Shown here: piece by piece, positions 16,073-24,136 of the stretch | How the letters are laid out: the number at the start of each line of letters is the position of its first letter | Position numbering within the stretch: the stretch's first letter is position 1 | Assembly: GCF_001435575.1 (NCBI RefSeq) | Contig: NZ_AZEA01000023.1 | Location: 1 to 38,461, forward strand | Length of the DNA: 38,461 nucleotides | Source: Lentilactobacillus sunkii DSM 19904 | Lineage (GTDB): Bacteria > Bacillota > Bacilli > Lactobacillales > Lactobacillaceae | Direction: 5' to 3' | Made by a program: the position numbers and the translations under genes | Notes under the pieces: model-generated | The model's input: the letters and a program-made list of their open reading frames with translations, nothing else | Told to the model about the DNA's origin: nothing | The model's database searches: none

Positions 16073-17710
16073 CTATTTCCAGAATGCGTATTGCAGCTTC
16101 CCTGACTGTCCGGACATTGCATCCCACTTCAAACCGCCTACTTTACTGCTGATCAAATGGGCTTGCGATGCCTGATACGTTGGGGCTACTGCTGCAATTG
16201 ACATCAATCGCTTATCCGCCTGTTTTTCAAAATCCCATCGCTGATTTGCATCATACTTGGTTGTATCATCCACCTTGTTCATCAAATCGTCATATTGTTG
16301 ATCCTTGAACTTCGAGAAGTTAATCGTGTTGTTACTGCGCATCCCATCCAAGAAGTTTTGGGCATCCGGATAGTCTGGACCCCAGCCAACTGTACAAATG
16401 TCGAAGTCGGTTGAGAAGTCACGGGTCACATGAGTTGCATGCGGTACAGATTCAATGTTGATGGTTAGTCCCTTAAGGTTGTTTGAAACCGCACCCTGAA
16501 CGTATTCGGCCAGCTTCTTCTCGGTGTCGGTATCATCGACCAGGAAGTCCAATGAAATTTTATCCTTACCAATTTCTTTTTGAGCTTTGGCCCAATACTC
16601 TTTGGCTTTAGTCGTGTCAGTCGGTGCCTGATCACCCATCTCAGACGTAAAGTCTTCGCCGGTCTTAGGATCTTTGGCATAATCTTTCGGTACGATATTA
16701 TTAGCACCGATTGAACCATCCTGAAGGACATCCTCAGCCAATTGGTCCTGGTCAATCACCATACTGATTGCTTTTCTCAGGTTTTCGTTTGAAGTTGCTT
16801 TCTTCTTATCATTAAAGTAAATATAGTTGTTTCGACCAGTTTCGGTAACGACCAGATTCTTGTTATTCTTGTTCTCTTTCACATACTGGCCGGTCAGGCT
16901 GGTCAAATCAATCTGGCCGCCGTTAAACATGTTCTGGGCTGTGTTGTTATCTTTGACAACGGTAACGTCAACTTCTGGGATCTTCACGTTTTTGGCATCC
17001 CAGTAGTTCTTGTTCTTCTCATACTTCCATGAATCATTGGTGCCATTCCATCCAGTGATCACGTATGCCCCGTTGGCGACTGTCTTGTCGGAACTTGATC
17101 CATATTGGCTGCCATATTTTTTAATGGCGGACGTTTGAATCGGGTAAAAACTGGTGAACTCATAATTCATGAATGGCACCGGCTTAGTCAACTTGATGGT
17201 GAATGTCCGGTCATTAACCGCATGAATTCCAAGTTTACTTGGATCAGCTTTACCGCTGTTAACGGCGGCGAAGTTCTCAATGTATTGAATGGACGTTGTC
17301 TGTTGTGATTTGGTCCTGGGATCGGCTTGTCGATCAATCGAGTTCACAAAATCCTCGGATTTGATGGCCGAACCATCCTGCCATTTGGCATCTTTGTTAA
17401 TGTTAAATGTGTATTTGGTGCCGTTGTCAGTTGGCTTAACAACTTCGTCAACAACCCCCGCTGCAATCTTGTTATTCGCATCCCTACGATAAATACCTTC
17501 ACTGACTTGGTCGATGACTGCACCGCCATTGGTTTCAATGGATTTAGTTGGATCAATTGTTAATGGTTCTCCTGGAATCGTTATTTTTAAGGCTTTTTCA
17601 GCACTCCCAGCACCTCCGCCAACTGCTGTCGACGCACAGCCGCTTAATAAGACAGCCATAAATCCAATAACGACACTAATCATGGCTGTAAATCTTATAT
17701 CCTTAAACAT
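16073..17710 (-). CDS. Oligopeptide ABC transporter substrate-binding lipoprotein (OppA family)
   Basis: This 545-residue SBP family 5 protein would be anchored outside the membrane. A lipoprotein signal ends in LLSGC with the modified Cys at residue 25. The mature part shows the family features LTIDPTKSIETNGG, EGIYRRDANNKI, WQDGSAIKSEDFV and the C-terminal VGWGPDYPDAQNFLDGM. The start ATG (17708-17710) is preceded by GGAGG at 7 nt; a 23-codon longer frame lacks a ribosome site. No Opp permease or ATPase genes are adjacent, so it is an orphan that must share a transporter encoded elsewhere. Expression is under the T-box at 17778-18045, tying it to starvation for one amino acid. Confidence 0.93.
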   Translation of the reverse strand: MFKDIRFTAMISVVIGFMAVLLSGCASTAVGGGAGSAEKALKITIPGEPLTIDPTKSIETNGGAVIDQVSEGIYRRDANNKIAAGVVDEVVKPTDNGTKYTFNINKDAKWQDGSAIKSEDFVNSIDRQADPRTKSQQTTSIQYIENFAAVNSGKADPSKLGIHAVNDRTFTIKLTKPVPFMNYEFTSFYPIQTSAIKKYGSQYGSSSDKTVANGAYVITGWNGTNDSWKYEKNKNYWDAKNVKIPEVDVTVVKDNNTAQNMFNGGQIDLTSLTGQYVKENKNNKNLVVTETGRNNYIYFNDKKKATSNENLRKAISMVIDQDQLAEDVLQDGSIGANNIVPKDYAKDPKTGEDFTSEMGDQAPTDTTKAKEYWAKAQKEIGKDKISLDFLVDDTDTEKKLAEYVQGAVSNNLKGLTINIESVPHATHVTRDFSTDFDICTVGWGPDYPDAQNFLDGMRSNNTINFSKFKDQQYDDLMNKVDDTTKYDANQRWDFEKQADKRLMSIAAVAPTYQASQAHLISSKVGGLKWDAMSGQSGKLQYAFWK

Positions 17711-17777
17711 AGCAATTCCTCCAATATATTTGTATTGATATCGATGACCATACAGCCGCGTTGTGTCCATGAAACAC

Positions 17778-18045
17778 AAAAAGCGTCCAATCAGAAGTTA
17801 AACTTCCAAAAGGACGCTTTTGCGCGGTACCACCTTTTTTGTGAAATAAATATTCCACCTCTCACGTACAACCGGTCGACACGGTATACGTTGGCGCTGT
17901 ATTGGGCGCACCCGAGTGATTCTGAACGAACCACCGTGCTCAAAATTGGCTTTAAGTGATTAAGAAATTACGCCTTCACAGATAACGACGCTCTCTTTGA
18001 ATTTCTTAATACCGACTGTCCAATTTCTCTAAGCACTTTCTCATC
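17778..18045 (-). ncRNA. T-box riboswitch upstream of the oppA-like gene
   Basis: The T-box core GGTGGTACCGCG lies at 17823-17834 on the minus strand, followed by an intrinsic terminator (AAAGCGTCC / GGACGCTTTTT, 17778-17821). Stem I is visible as GUGCU..AAAUUGG with CCAAUUU..AGCAC, and an 11-bp upper helix (UUAAGAAAUU with AAUUUCUUAA). The UGGU of the T-box calls for a tRNA with discriminator A. The specifier is not clear: CUU (Leu, 17954-17956) is the best fit in the 3' loop strand UCACUUAAAG, with weak confidence. Confidence 0.92.
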
Positions 18046-18062
18046 GATATCTAATGTTAAGT

Positions 18063-18091
18063 ACCGTAACGAATCTCAAAATGTTTGTCAA
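18063..18091 (-). promoter_or_regulatory. Promoter of the T-box/oppA-like transcript
   Basis: The -35 is a consensus TTGACA (18086-18091); the -10 TACGGT (18063-18068) is weak, with a 17-nt spacer. Transcription would begin just before T-box stem I. Confidence 0.65.
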
Positions 18092-18195
18092 CACCACTGA
18101 GCAAATTTATCCAACAACTCGTTCATGAATCCGACCTCCCATCGCAGTGTCAGCAAGGACTCATAATCATTCAAAAATTTCGAAAATAAGTTTGA

Positions 18196-18224
18196 TTGAC
18201 TTACCTCATTCGTAATGTGAAAAT
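18196..18224 (+). promoter_or_regulatory. Putative promoter of the polysaccharide deacetylase gene
   Basis: TTGACT (18196-18201) and GAAAAT (18219-18224) are 17 nt apart and lie about 42 nt before the start codon. Confidence 0.5.
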
Positions 18225-18266
18225 TAACTTGAAGTACAAAACTAAAGGTAATTCGGGGTGATCATC

Positions 18267-19283
18267 ATGATTAAGAAGCATTTATTTGTAACGTTGGGCA
18301 TCACTGCAGCAAGCCTCTTCGCACTCAGTATCAGCAATCATTCAGCTCCACAGGCTCATGCAGCAGCTAATTTAACATATGGGAAAATTACCAACAACAG
18401 CCTTCATCGGCTGGGCACCATCCGTCAATTAACCCGTGCTCAATTAGCAGCCGACCACAAATTAACCGGCAAACAGGTTCAGCAATTGGTTTATCTGCCA
18501 CTACCAAAACGATTAACGGCCCACAACTTTACATTGAGTAAGAAGGCTTTAACCATTCATTTGGTCAAGAATTCATACGGTGTAAAAAATGTCGCCATTC
18601 CACTGAGTAAACTCACAGGAATTATTTTGAATCGCTATATGCCTGCCAAGTATGACTTTGTTAAGCCAAAGACACCAAACAAAGTTGTATCTATGACGTT
18701 TGACGATGGACCGGATCCAACGTTGACACCAAAGTTACTCAAAATTTTGAAACACTATAATGTACCTGCCACATTCTTTGAAGTCGGCAGTAGCGTCATC
18801 CGTTACCCAAGTATCAGCCGAATGGTTCTCAAATACGGGAACCAAATCGGAAACCATTCATGGAATCATCCGGACCTGACGAGCCTTTCAAGTACCAGGG
18901 CACTACATCAGATTGCATTGACTGATGCAGCCATTTACAAGGCCACCGGCACGATTCCGGCGTATGTTCGCCCACCATACGGTTCAGTTAACAGCCGGAT
19001 AGGAAACTTGTATGACCGGCCGATCGTTCGATGGAACGTTGACTCACGTGACTGGGCATATCTAAACACACCAAAGACTGTCCAACACGTTTTGGCAACT
19101 ACCCATCCAGGCTCAATCATTTTAATGCATGATATCCATCCAACATTGGTTGCCGCTGTCCCTCAGATTATCCGTTCATTGAAGAAACGCGGATACACCT
19201 TTGTGACATTGCCAACCCTCATGCAAAAGCCGTTGCTGGCTAACTTACAGTACTTTGGTCGAGGCGACTTTCGCGGATTTTAA
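18267..19283 (+). CDS. Secreted polysaccharide deacetylase (NodB/PgdA type)
   Basis: This 338-residue protein has a Sec signal peptide (charged IKK, hydrophobic core, cleavage after AHA near residue 32). An N-terminal domain of unknown type (about 35-130) precedes the NodB homology domain. All five motifs are present: TFDDGP (144-149), NHSWNHPDL with the two metal His, RPPYG, DSRDW, and ILMHD near the end. Such enzymes remove N-acetyl groups from peptidoglycan or other amino-sugar polymers and often confer lysozyme resistance. ATG at 18267 is preferred to the upstream GTG because GGGGTGA lies 5 nt before it. It is a single gene ending in its own terminator. Confidence 0.92.
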   Translation: MIKKHLFVTLGITAASLFALSISNHSAPQAHAAANLTYGKITNNSLHRLGTIRQLTRAQLAADHKLTGKQVQQLVYLPLPKRLTAHNFTLSKKALTIHLVKNSYGVKNVAIPLSKLTGIILNRYMPAKYDFVKPKTPNKVVSMTFDDGPDPTLTPKLLKILKHYNVPATFFEVGSSVIRYPSISRMVLKYGNQIGNHSWNHPDLTSLSSTRALHQIALTDAAIYKATGTIPAYVRPPYGSVNSRIGNLYDRPIVRWNVDSRDWAYLNTPKTVQHVLATTHPGSIILMHDIHPTLVAAVPQIIRSLKKRGYTFVTLPTLMQKPLLANLQYFGRGDFRGF

Positions 19284-19291
19284 CTCGCTTT

Positions 19292-19316
19292 AAAGCTTCC
19301 TTTCGAGGAAGCTTTT
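19292..19316 (+). terminator. Intrinsic terminator after the deacetylase gene
   Basis: The stem AAAGCTTCC (19292-19300) pairs with GGAAGCTTT (19307-19315) around TTTCGA and is followed by T residues. Confidence 0.9.
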
Positions 19317-19389
19317 TGATATTGCAGTTAGTTTGTGAGATTGGTAGAATGAGTCATAAGTAAACCAAAATTCAGGAGGATCGTGTGAT

Positions 19390-20145
19390 ATGAGTGGAAA
19401 ATTAACTGTTGGCCAAACAACATTTGAGACTGGAACAACTAAGATTGCCGTCCCGATCACGGGTCGCTCTTCTGATGAAATCCTACAACAGGCAAAAACA
19501 GCTGTTGAAGCTAACCCAGACGTGATTGAATGGCGAATTGACTATGATCAAGAGGTATCAGATTCCGATTCATATTTCAAAACAGCACATAAACTCAAAA
19601 CCATCTTGGATGACACCGTTCTTCTGACAACTTTTCGAACGACTGGAGAGGGTGGCCAAGCAAGTCTTGATGAATCGGCATACGTTAAACTTTACAAATG
19701 GATTATCGAAAACGGTCTGACTGATATGCTGGATATCGAAGGACATTTTAGTGAAGCGTTAATCAGTGATCTCATTTACCTCGCCCATCAGCACAATATC
19801 AAAGTTATCTTAAGCGCCCACGAATTCCAAGGCACCCCACCTGAATTGGAAATCGTCAATCTCTTGGACCAAATGCAAAATCAAAACGCTGATATGGCTA
19901 AGATCGCCGCAATGCCCCGCAAATTCAAAGATGTTCTGACATTGATGCGGGCAACCGCAAGTGAATCCGAAAAATTGGAAATTCCTATAATTGCGATTTC
20001 AATGGGTGAATTGGGCCAGATCTCGAGAATGGCTGCACCGCTATTTGGTTCAGTAATGAGTTTTGCCACGGTTGGAAATGCTTCAGCCCCGGGACAAATT
20101 GAAATCGGGGAGCTTCGTAAAGATATGAAATTATTTAACCATTAA
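19390..20145 (+). CDS. aroD: 3-dehydroquinate dehydratase, type I
   Basis: This 251-residue class I aldolase-fold enzyme dehydrates 3-dehydroquinate to 3-dehydroshikimate. Catalytic residues are recognisable: the EWR motif (about 47-49), the general-base His in ILSAHEFQGTP (about 144) and the Schiff-base Lys in MAKIAAMPRK (about 171). GASAPGQ-type closure is seen as ASAPGQI near the C-terminus. CAGGAGG precedes the start ATG. It is separate from the aro operon and stands convergent with the YdiN-like MFS gene, which carries a Tyr-rich attenuator. It could serve biosynthesis or quinate catabolism. Confidence 0.96.
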   Translation: MSGKLTVGQTTFETGTTKIAVPITGRSSDEILQQAKTAVEANPDVIEWRIDYDQEVSDSDSYFKTAHKLKTILDDTVLLTTFRTTGEGGQASLDESAYVKLYKWIIENGLTDMLDIEGHFSEALISDLIYLAHQHNIKVILSAHEFQGTPPELEIVNLLDQMQNQNADMAKIAAMPRKFKDVLTLMRATASESEKLEIPIIAISMGELGQISRMAAPLFGSVMSFATVGNASAPGQIEIGELRKDMKLFNH

Positions 20146-20178
20146 AAAAGAAACTGCAAACTTTGCAGTTTCTTTTTT
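20144..20178. terminator. Bidirectional terminator between aroD and the MFS gene
   Basis: An almost perfect palindrome (AAAAAAGAAACTGCA / TGCAGTTTCTTTTTT with AACTT between) overlaps the aroD stop codon. It has A and T runs suited to both strands. Confidence 0.92.
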
Positions 20179-20185
20179 GTGTTCT

Positions 20186-21442
20186 CTATTCATCCTTGGA
20201 TTGACCTTGACCAACCGGTGTCCCGCCAATGTGCAACAACGTCATGACTGAATGGCCAGCGTGCCCCAAGACATTTCCGGTCCCAATTGCCAACGAAGTG
20301 ATGACAACCAATCCGGTTCCAACAAGTCCAATCACAACATCAAAGTTCATGACGGCTTGTATACTGGTTTGAGATAAGATTCCAGTCACAATCGGAATCG
20401 TGAAGGTCGCAATACTGCCGAACGTAAAGTAAGTTCCAGTAATCACACCTTTATGGGTTGGAAACATCTTAAGCAAAACATTGAGGGCAATTTGCATCAC
20501 CCCACCGGCAGCAGTGAATCCAAACACAAAGCAGCCGACTGATGTCATGATAACTGTTGAAGCGTTGGTGACCGTTAGCAAAGCCACGAGTGAAATTGTG
20601 TTAGTAACAACCAGCAATTTAGTTTCCGTTACGTTTAATTTCAACAAGATGAACATCACGATCACACCACTGATTGAACCAATACTGTACAATGACAGTA
20701 ATCCATGGGACACCAATGAACTGTATCCAAGATTTTTAGTCGCAAACATACTGATCCACTGAGTAAACAGAATCATGATTGCCATCGTCGTGTAACCGTA
20801 TAGTGCCAAGGCGATAGTGGCAGTTACCCGACGCACTTTTGATAAAGATTGGTGGGCCTCACTGAATGCTTCATCAGTATTATTTCTCTCAGGGAAGTGG
20901 GCACCATGAAGGACAAACAGATTTACAACCAGGACAAGCAGCGCCCCGATGAATGACCAGCCAAACCACAGTTGTCGAGCCTCAAGAGTCGCAATGAAAA
21001 GCGGCAGGATGAATTCACCCAAACTCATGAAAGCCTTGATGAAGACATTGGAAGCGCTGGAATTACCACCCATTTCAACAAAGGTTGGGTAAGTACCCGA
21101 ATCCAGAGCAGAGTTGGCAACCCCGGCAATAATCGCAAATAAGTAAGCAATGACGATGTTGTGAGTAAATGGGATTCCAATAAAGAAGACCATGTAACTC
21201 AAGGTTCCGGTTAAAACAAGCTTACGCCGGCCGAAACGATCCGACAGGTAGCCAAACAGGAAGTAGGCGATCAACTTTCCTATCCCAATACCGGAAATAA
21301 CGTATGAAACAGTTGCGATAGGCACATTCCAGAAGCCACCAAGTGCCTGCATGTTCTGTGTCAGAATAATCAGCCCAATTCCATGGACCAGGTAGTTCAG
21401 GTATAGTGCCATTGATAATCTTCGTTTATTGGATCTCGTCAT
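20186..21442 (-). CDS. MFS transporter, YdiM/YdiN-like, under a Tyr-rich leader attenuator
   Basis: This 418-residue, 12-TM major facilitator protein resembles, from memory, E. coli YdiN/YdiM in the segment HGIGLIILTQNMQ, SGIGIGKLI, LFGYLSDRFGRRKL (motif A) and ANSALDSGTYPT. Those E. coli genes lie beside ydiB and aroD and are suspected of moving shikimate-pathway compounds. Here too the gene is next to aroD (convergent). The ATG at 21440-21442 is chosen: GGGAGAG lies 8 nt upstream, whereas a GTG three codons earlier overlaps that site. Upstream are a promoter, a leader peptide (YYYGYAWF) and a terminator matching those of the aro operon. The likely cargo is therefore tyrosine, another aromatic amino acid, or a precursor such as shikimate; the direction is unknown. 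Confidence 0.85.
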   Translation of the reverse strand: MTRSNKRRLSMALYLNYLVHGIGLIILTQNMQALGGFWNVPIATVSYVISGIGIGKLIAYFLFGYLSDRFGRRKLVLTGTLSYMVFFIGIPFTHNIVIAYLFAIIAGVANSALDSGTYPTFVEMGGNSSASNVFIKAFMSLGEFILPLFIATLEARQLWFGWSFIGALLVLVVNLFVLHGAHFPERNNTDEAFSEAHQSLSKVRRVTATIALALYGYTTMAIMILFTQWISMFATKNLGYSSLVSHGLLSLYSIGSISGVIVMFILLKLNVTETKLLVVTNTISLVALLTVTNASTVIMTSVGCFVFGFTAAGGVMQIALNVLLKMFPTHKGVITGTYFTFGSIATFTIPIVTGILSQTSIQAVMNFDVVIGLVGTGLVVITSLAIGTGNVLGHAGHSVMTLLHIGGTPVGQGQSKDE

Positions 21443-21473
21443 AATAATCACTCTCCCAAGTATGTAAGTAAAT

Positions 21474-21507
21474 AAAAAGCCAGCTGGATATTAGAATCCA
21501 GCTGGCT
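21474..21507 (-). terminator. Attenuator terminator of the YdiN-like gene
   Basis: A 12-bp stem pairs 21478-21489 with 21496-21507 (AGCCAGCTGGAT / ATCCAGCTGGCT) with a 6-nt loop and ends in T residues on the minus strand, between leader peptide and gene. It shares the CCAGCTGG core with the aro attenuator. Confidence 0.9.
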
Positions 21508-21603
21508 GATTTCTTATTAACTCGCTTAAGAAATTATACCCATCCGGCTAGACTCTAGCGTCTAGCTGGCAACAACAAAGTTACGACTTTGCCCAGGTTA
21601 GAC

Positions 21604-21637
21604 GCGAACGCGTTGCGCGCTCGCATCTCACGAGCGC
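21604..21637 (-). promoter_or_regulatory. Mutually exclusive leader hairpins (YdiN-like attenuator)
   Basis: Hairpin A' (GCGCTCG/CGAGCGC, 21617-21623 with 21631-21637) touches the leader stop codon. Hairpin B' (21604-21612 with 21616-21624) reuses the same bases 21617-21623, so the two exclude each other, as in the aro leader. Confidence 0.68.
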
Positions 21638-21696
21638 TACTTAAACCATGCATAGCCGTAATAATAGGCATTCAATTGTTGAAGTTGAGTATTCAT
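21637..21696 (-). CDS. Tyr-rich leader peptide of the YdiN-like transporter gene (19 aa)
   Basis: The peptide is MNTQLQQLNAYYYGYAWFK, with four Tyr, one Trp and one Phe in its last eight or nine codons. AAAGGA lies about 9 nt before the ATG. It has exactly the same length as the aro leader peptide, and sits at the same place relative to a near-identical promoter and alternative hairpins. It is best read as a stalling sensor for charged aromatic tRNA, mainly tRNA-Tyr. Confidence 0.87.
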   Translation of the reverse strand: MNTQLQQLNAYYYGYAWFK

Positions 21697-21728
21697 AGAT
21701 ATAATTCCTTTCTTGAAATGTTGAACTC

Positions 21729-21757
21729 ATTAAAACATATTAGAATTGGTTCGTCAA
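21729..21757 (-). promoter_or_regulatory. Promoter of the YdiN-like gene
   Basis: TTGACG (21752-21757) and TTTAAT (21729-21734) with a 17-nt spacer ending TTCTAATATGT, as in the aro promoter. Confidence 0.88.
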
Positions 21758-21802
21758 CTCTAATTTCATTTTAATGTTCATGAATGTGAAATCCTGGTAC
21801 CG

Positions 21803-21831
21803 AAAACAGCCGGAAATGACTCCCGACTGTT
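21803..21831 (-). terminator. Intrinsic terminator of the amino-acid ABC importer operon
   Basis: On the minus strand AACAGTCGG pairs with CCGGCTGTT (21823-21831 with 21805-21813, one G-U pair) and TTTT follows, 10 nt after the binding-protein stop codon. Confidence 0.7.
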
Positions 21832-21840
21832 CCTTGGTGA

Positions 21841-22695
21841 CTATTTAACCGGTAATACAATATCAGAAGGCTTAACTTCCTTGCCGAAGTATGGCTTCAA
21901 CTGCGTATTGTAATCCTTCACGAAGAAGCTTTGCTTGGTTAACTTATCAATTTCCTTGTTAGTCCAGTTAAGAAGTGACTTGTTACCCTTCTTAACAGCT
22001 GGCGCAATGTAAGACTTGGGTCCAATGCTCTTGATCCCAACAGTGTATTTAGGATTGTCCTTGGACCAAGCGTAGAGGTATGAGTTGTCATCAGCAAGCG
22101 CTACGCCACGGCCATTCTTCAAAGCATTAAATTGTTGGGTCTTTGAATCAAACTTCAATAATTTAACATCGGGCTGCTTGGAAGTGAAGTAGTTTTCAGC
22201 AGTCGTTCCTTTGGTAACAATCACGTTCTTGCCTTTAAGTTGGCTGGCACTGGTAATTGGCTTGCTCTTAGGTGAAACCACACCAACGGAAACCTTCATG
22301 TATGGTTTGGCAAAATCGATAACCTGTTTCCGTTCTGGCGTAACGGTAAAGTTGGCAAGGACCAGATCAACCTTGTTGGAGTTCAGTGCATCAACCCGGT
22401 TGTTGGCATTAACTTGAACGAACTTAACCTTTACACCAAGATCTTTGGCAACTTTGTGGGCCAAAGTGACATCGTAGCCAACCCGTTTACCGTCTTTGTT
22501 AACCCAGCCATAAGGAGGCAAGTCGCCGAAAACGGCAATTCGGATGGTTCCGTTTTTCTTAATTTGTTGAACGGAGCTTGGGTTATTGCTTTGTGAACTG
22601 GACTTCTTGCTGTTCCCACATCCGGCCAATACCAATAATAAGGTTGCGAATACCCCAACAACGGCGATTAATTTGGTGAATGATCTTTTCTTCAT
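21841..22695 (-). CDS. Amino-acid ABC transporter substrate-binding lipoprotein, CjaA-like (probable cysteine/cystine)
   Basis: This 284-residue SBP family 3 lipoprotein has a signal ending in VLAGC with Cys26 as the lipid anchor, then a Ser-rich linker. The ligand domain shows IAVFGDLPPYGWVNKDGK, GYDVTLAHKVAKDLG, NRVDALNSNKVDLVLANFT and TPERKQVIDFAKPYM. From memory these match Campylobacter CjaA, a cysteine-binding protein, more closely than glutamine- or arginine-binding proteins. The ATG at 22693-22695 has GAGGAGG upstream; six codons upstream are dropped. It is the last gene of a permease-permease-ATPase-SBP operon led by a T-box whose best specifier is UGC (Cys). Cysteine or cystine is the likely ligand. 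Confidence 0.9.
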   Translation of the reverse strand: MKKRSFTKLIAVVGVFATLLLVLAGCGNSKKSSSQSNNPSSVQQIKKNGTIRIAVFGDLPPYGWVNKDGKRVGYDVTLAHKVAKDLGVKVKFVQVNANNRVDALNSNKVDLVLANFTVTPERKQVIDFAKPYMKVSVGVVSPKSKPITSASQLKGKNVIVTKGTTAENYFTSKQPDVKLLKFDSKTQQFNALKNGRGVALADDNSYLYAWSKDNPKYTVGIKSIGPKSYIAPAVKKGNKSLLNWTNKEIDKLTKQSFFVKDYNTQLKPYFGKEVKPSDIVLPVK

Positions 22696-22713
22696 AAACT
22701 TGTTCCTCCTCAA

Positions 22714-23454
22714 TTAAAAATCCATACTATCCAAAAATTCTTGTGCGCGTTTGGTTTGTGGTGCACTGAAAAACTGTTTTGAAGGTGTCTGTTCCAATAT
22801 GTGACCATCCTCCAGAAAAATCACTCTGTCAGCAATCTGCTGGGCAAAGTTCATTTCATGGGTCACAACGATCATGGTCATGTGATCGACATCGGCCAAA
22901 TCCTGGATGATGTTCAAGATTCCCCGAACCATTTCCGGATCAAGCGACGCCGTGACCTCATCGAACAACATGAAATCCGGATGAAGGGCAAGGGCGCGAA
23001 CAATCGCAACCCGCTGTTTTTGACCACCTGAAAGTTGCCGCGGATAAGCATTGGCGTAATCTTCCAGGCCAACTCGCGCCAGCAGATCCAAGCCTTCCTT
23101 TTTGGCAGCAAATTTATCCTGCTTCTGAACCTTAGTGGGTCCTAATAGAATGTTATCCATCACTGTCAGATTGGGGAATAAATCATAACTTTGAAAGACC
23201 ATACCGATTTTTTGGCGGATCTGCTGCCAATTTTTTTCAGTTGGTTCAATCTTCTTACCCTCAAAGGTAATCGTTCCCTGTTGATAAGCTTCCAAACCAT
23301 TTAAGCAGCGAATTAATGTACTCTTTCCAGAACCAGAAGGGCCCAGGAGGGTGACAACTTCCCCCTTATCAACGTGAAAATTAATGTCGTGCAACACATG
23401 CTTCTTCTGATAATATTTTTCTAGATGTTCAACCTGTAAAATCTGCTCAGCCAT
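22714..23454 (-). CDS. Amino-acid ABC transporter ATP-binding protein
   Basis: This 246-residue ATPase of the polar amino acid uptake family has Walker A GPSGSGKST (near residue 37), Q-loop MVFQSYDLFPN, signature LSGGQKQRVAIVRAL, Walker B FMLFDEVTASLD and H-loop VVTHEMNFA. It overlaps the upstream permease gene by 8 nt and is followed by the binding protein gene 18 nt later. In its signature the more usual IARAL reads IVRAL. It energises the importer made with the two permeases. Confidence 0.96.
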   Translation of the reverse strand: MAEQILQVEHLEKYYQKKHVLHDINFHVDKGEVVTLLGPSGSGKSTLIRCLNGLEAYQQGTITFEGKKIEPTEKNWQQIRQKIGMVFQSYDLFPNLTVMDNILLGPTKVQKQDKFAAKKEGLDLLARVGLEDYANAYPRQLSGGQKQRVAIVRALALHPDFMLFDEVTASLDPEMVRGILNIIQDLADVDHMTMIVVTHEMNFAQQIADRVIFLEDGHILEQTPSKQFFSAPQTKRAQEFLDSMDF

Positions 23455-24136
23455 TTGCCCTCTCCAATCTCTTCTTTTCTAACCGCTTTGCCCACCATGA
23501 CAGTGGATAATCAATCAAAAAGTAGAATAGGAATATTAATCCGTATACCCAGAAGACCCCTGTTGGATGCGTGTGGTTATTGGCCTCAATAATTTGTTGG
23601 CCAATGTTGATCACATCCATAACCGAAATCAACAACAGCAGGGAAGTCGTTTTGATAACCCGGGTTGCCAAGTTGATGGTTGCGGGAATTTCCAAACTGA
23701 TTGCCTGGGGGATCAATACGTATCGGTATAGTTGATAGCGATTCAATCCAATCGCTTTCCCAGATTCTTTTTGATGCTGAGGTACCGATATCAAGGCGCC
23801 ACGGACAATGTCACTCATTTCTGCAGCAACCCAAAGGGCAAACACTAAGGTTGCCAACTGATCGCCTGGTAAATTAAAATTCATCTCTCGCGGCAGGATG
23901 TAATAGAACAGGAACAAGAGGACAACCGTGGGAACCACCCGAAAGAATTCCAGGTAAAGCCGCAAGATGATCCGCAACGGCCGATTCTTAAATGTTCTCA
24001 ATACACCCAGGATAACTCCCAGAATCAAACCAATTATCAATGCCACCGCTGCAATCCTGACAGTTACCCAAAGTCCGCCCAGCAAGCGCTGAAAATTGGT
24101 TCCTTCGAATAAAACACTAATTCCCGAATGATCCAT
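23447..24136 (-). CDS. Amino-acid ABC transporter permease (second subunit)
   Basis: This 229-residue HisMQ-type membrane subunit has about five hydrophobic segments and a coupling-loop sequence ESGKAIGLNRYQLYRYVLIPQAI that contacts the ATPase. The start ATG has GAGGG 6 nt upstream and overlaps the end of the first permease gene by 20 nt. The two permeases probably form a heterodimer. Confidence 0.94.
   Translation of the reverse strand: MDHSGISVLFEGTNFQRLLGGLWVTVRIAAVALIIGLILGVILGVLRTFKNRPLRIILRLYLEFFRVVPTVVLLFLFYYILPREMNFNLPGDQLATLVFALWVAAEMSDIVRGALISVPQHQKESGKAIGLNRYQLYRYVLIPQAISLEIPATINLATRVIKTTSLLLLISVMDVINIGQQIIEANNHTHPTGVFWVYGLIFLFYFLIDYPLSWWAKRLEKKRLERANG

Noticed and set aside
18935-19120. 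Minus-strand frame inside the polysaccharide deacetylase gene
   Set aside because: It is antisense to conserved NodB motifs and shows no independent signals.
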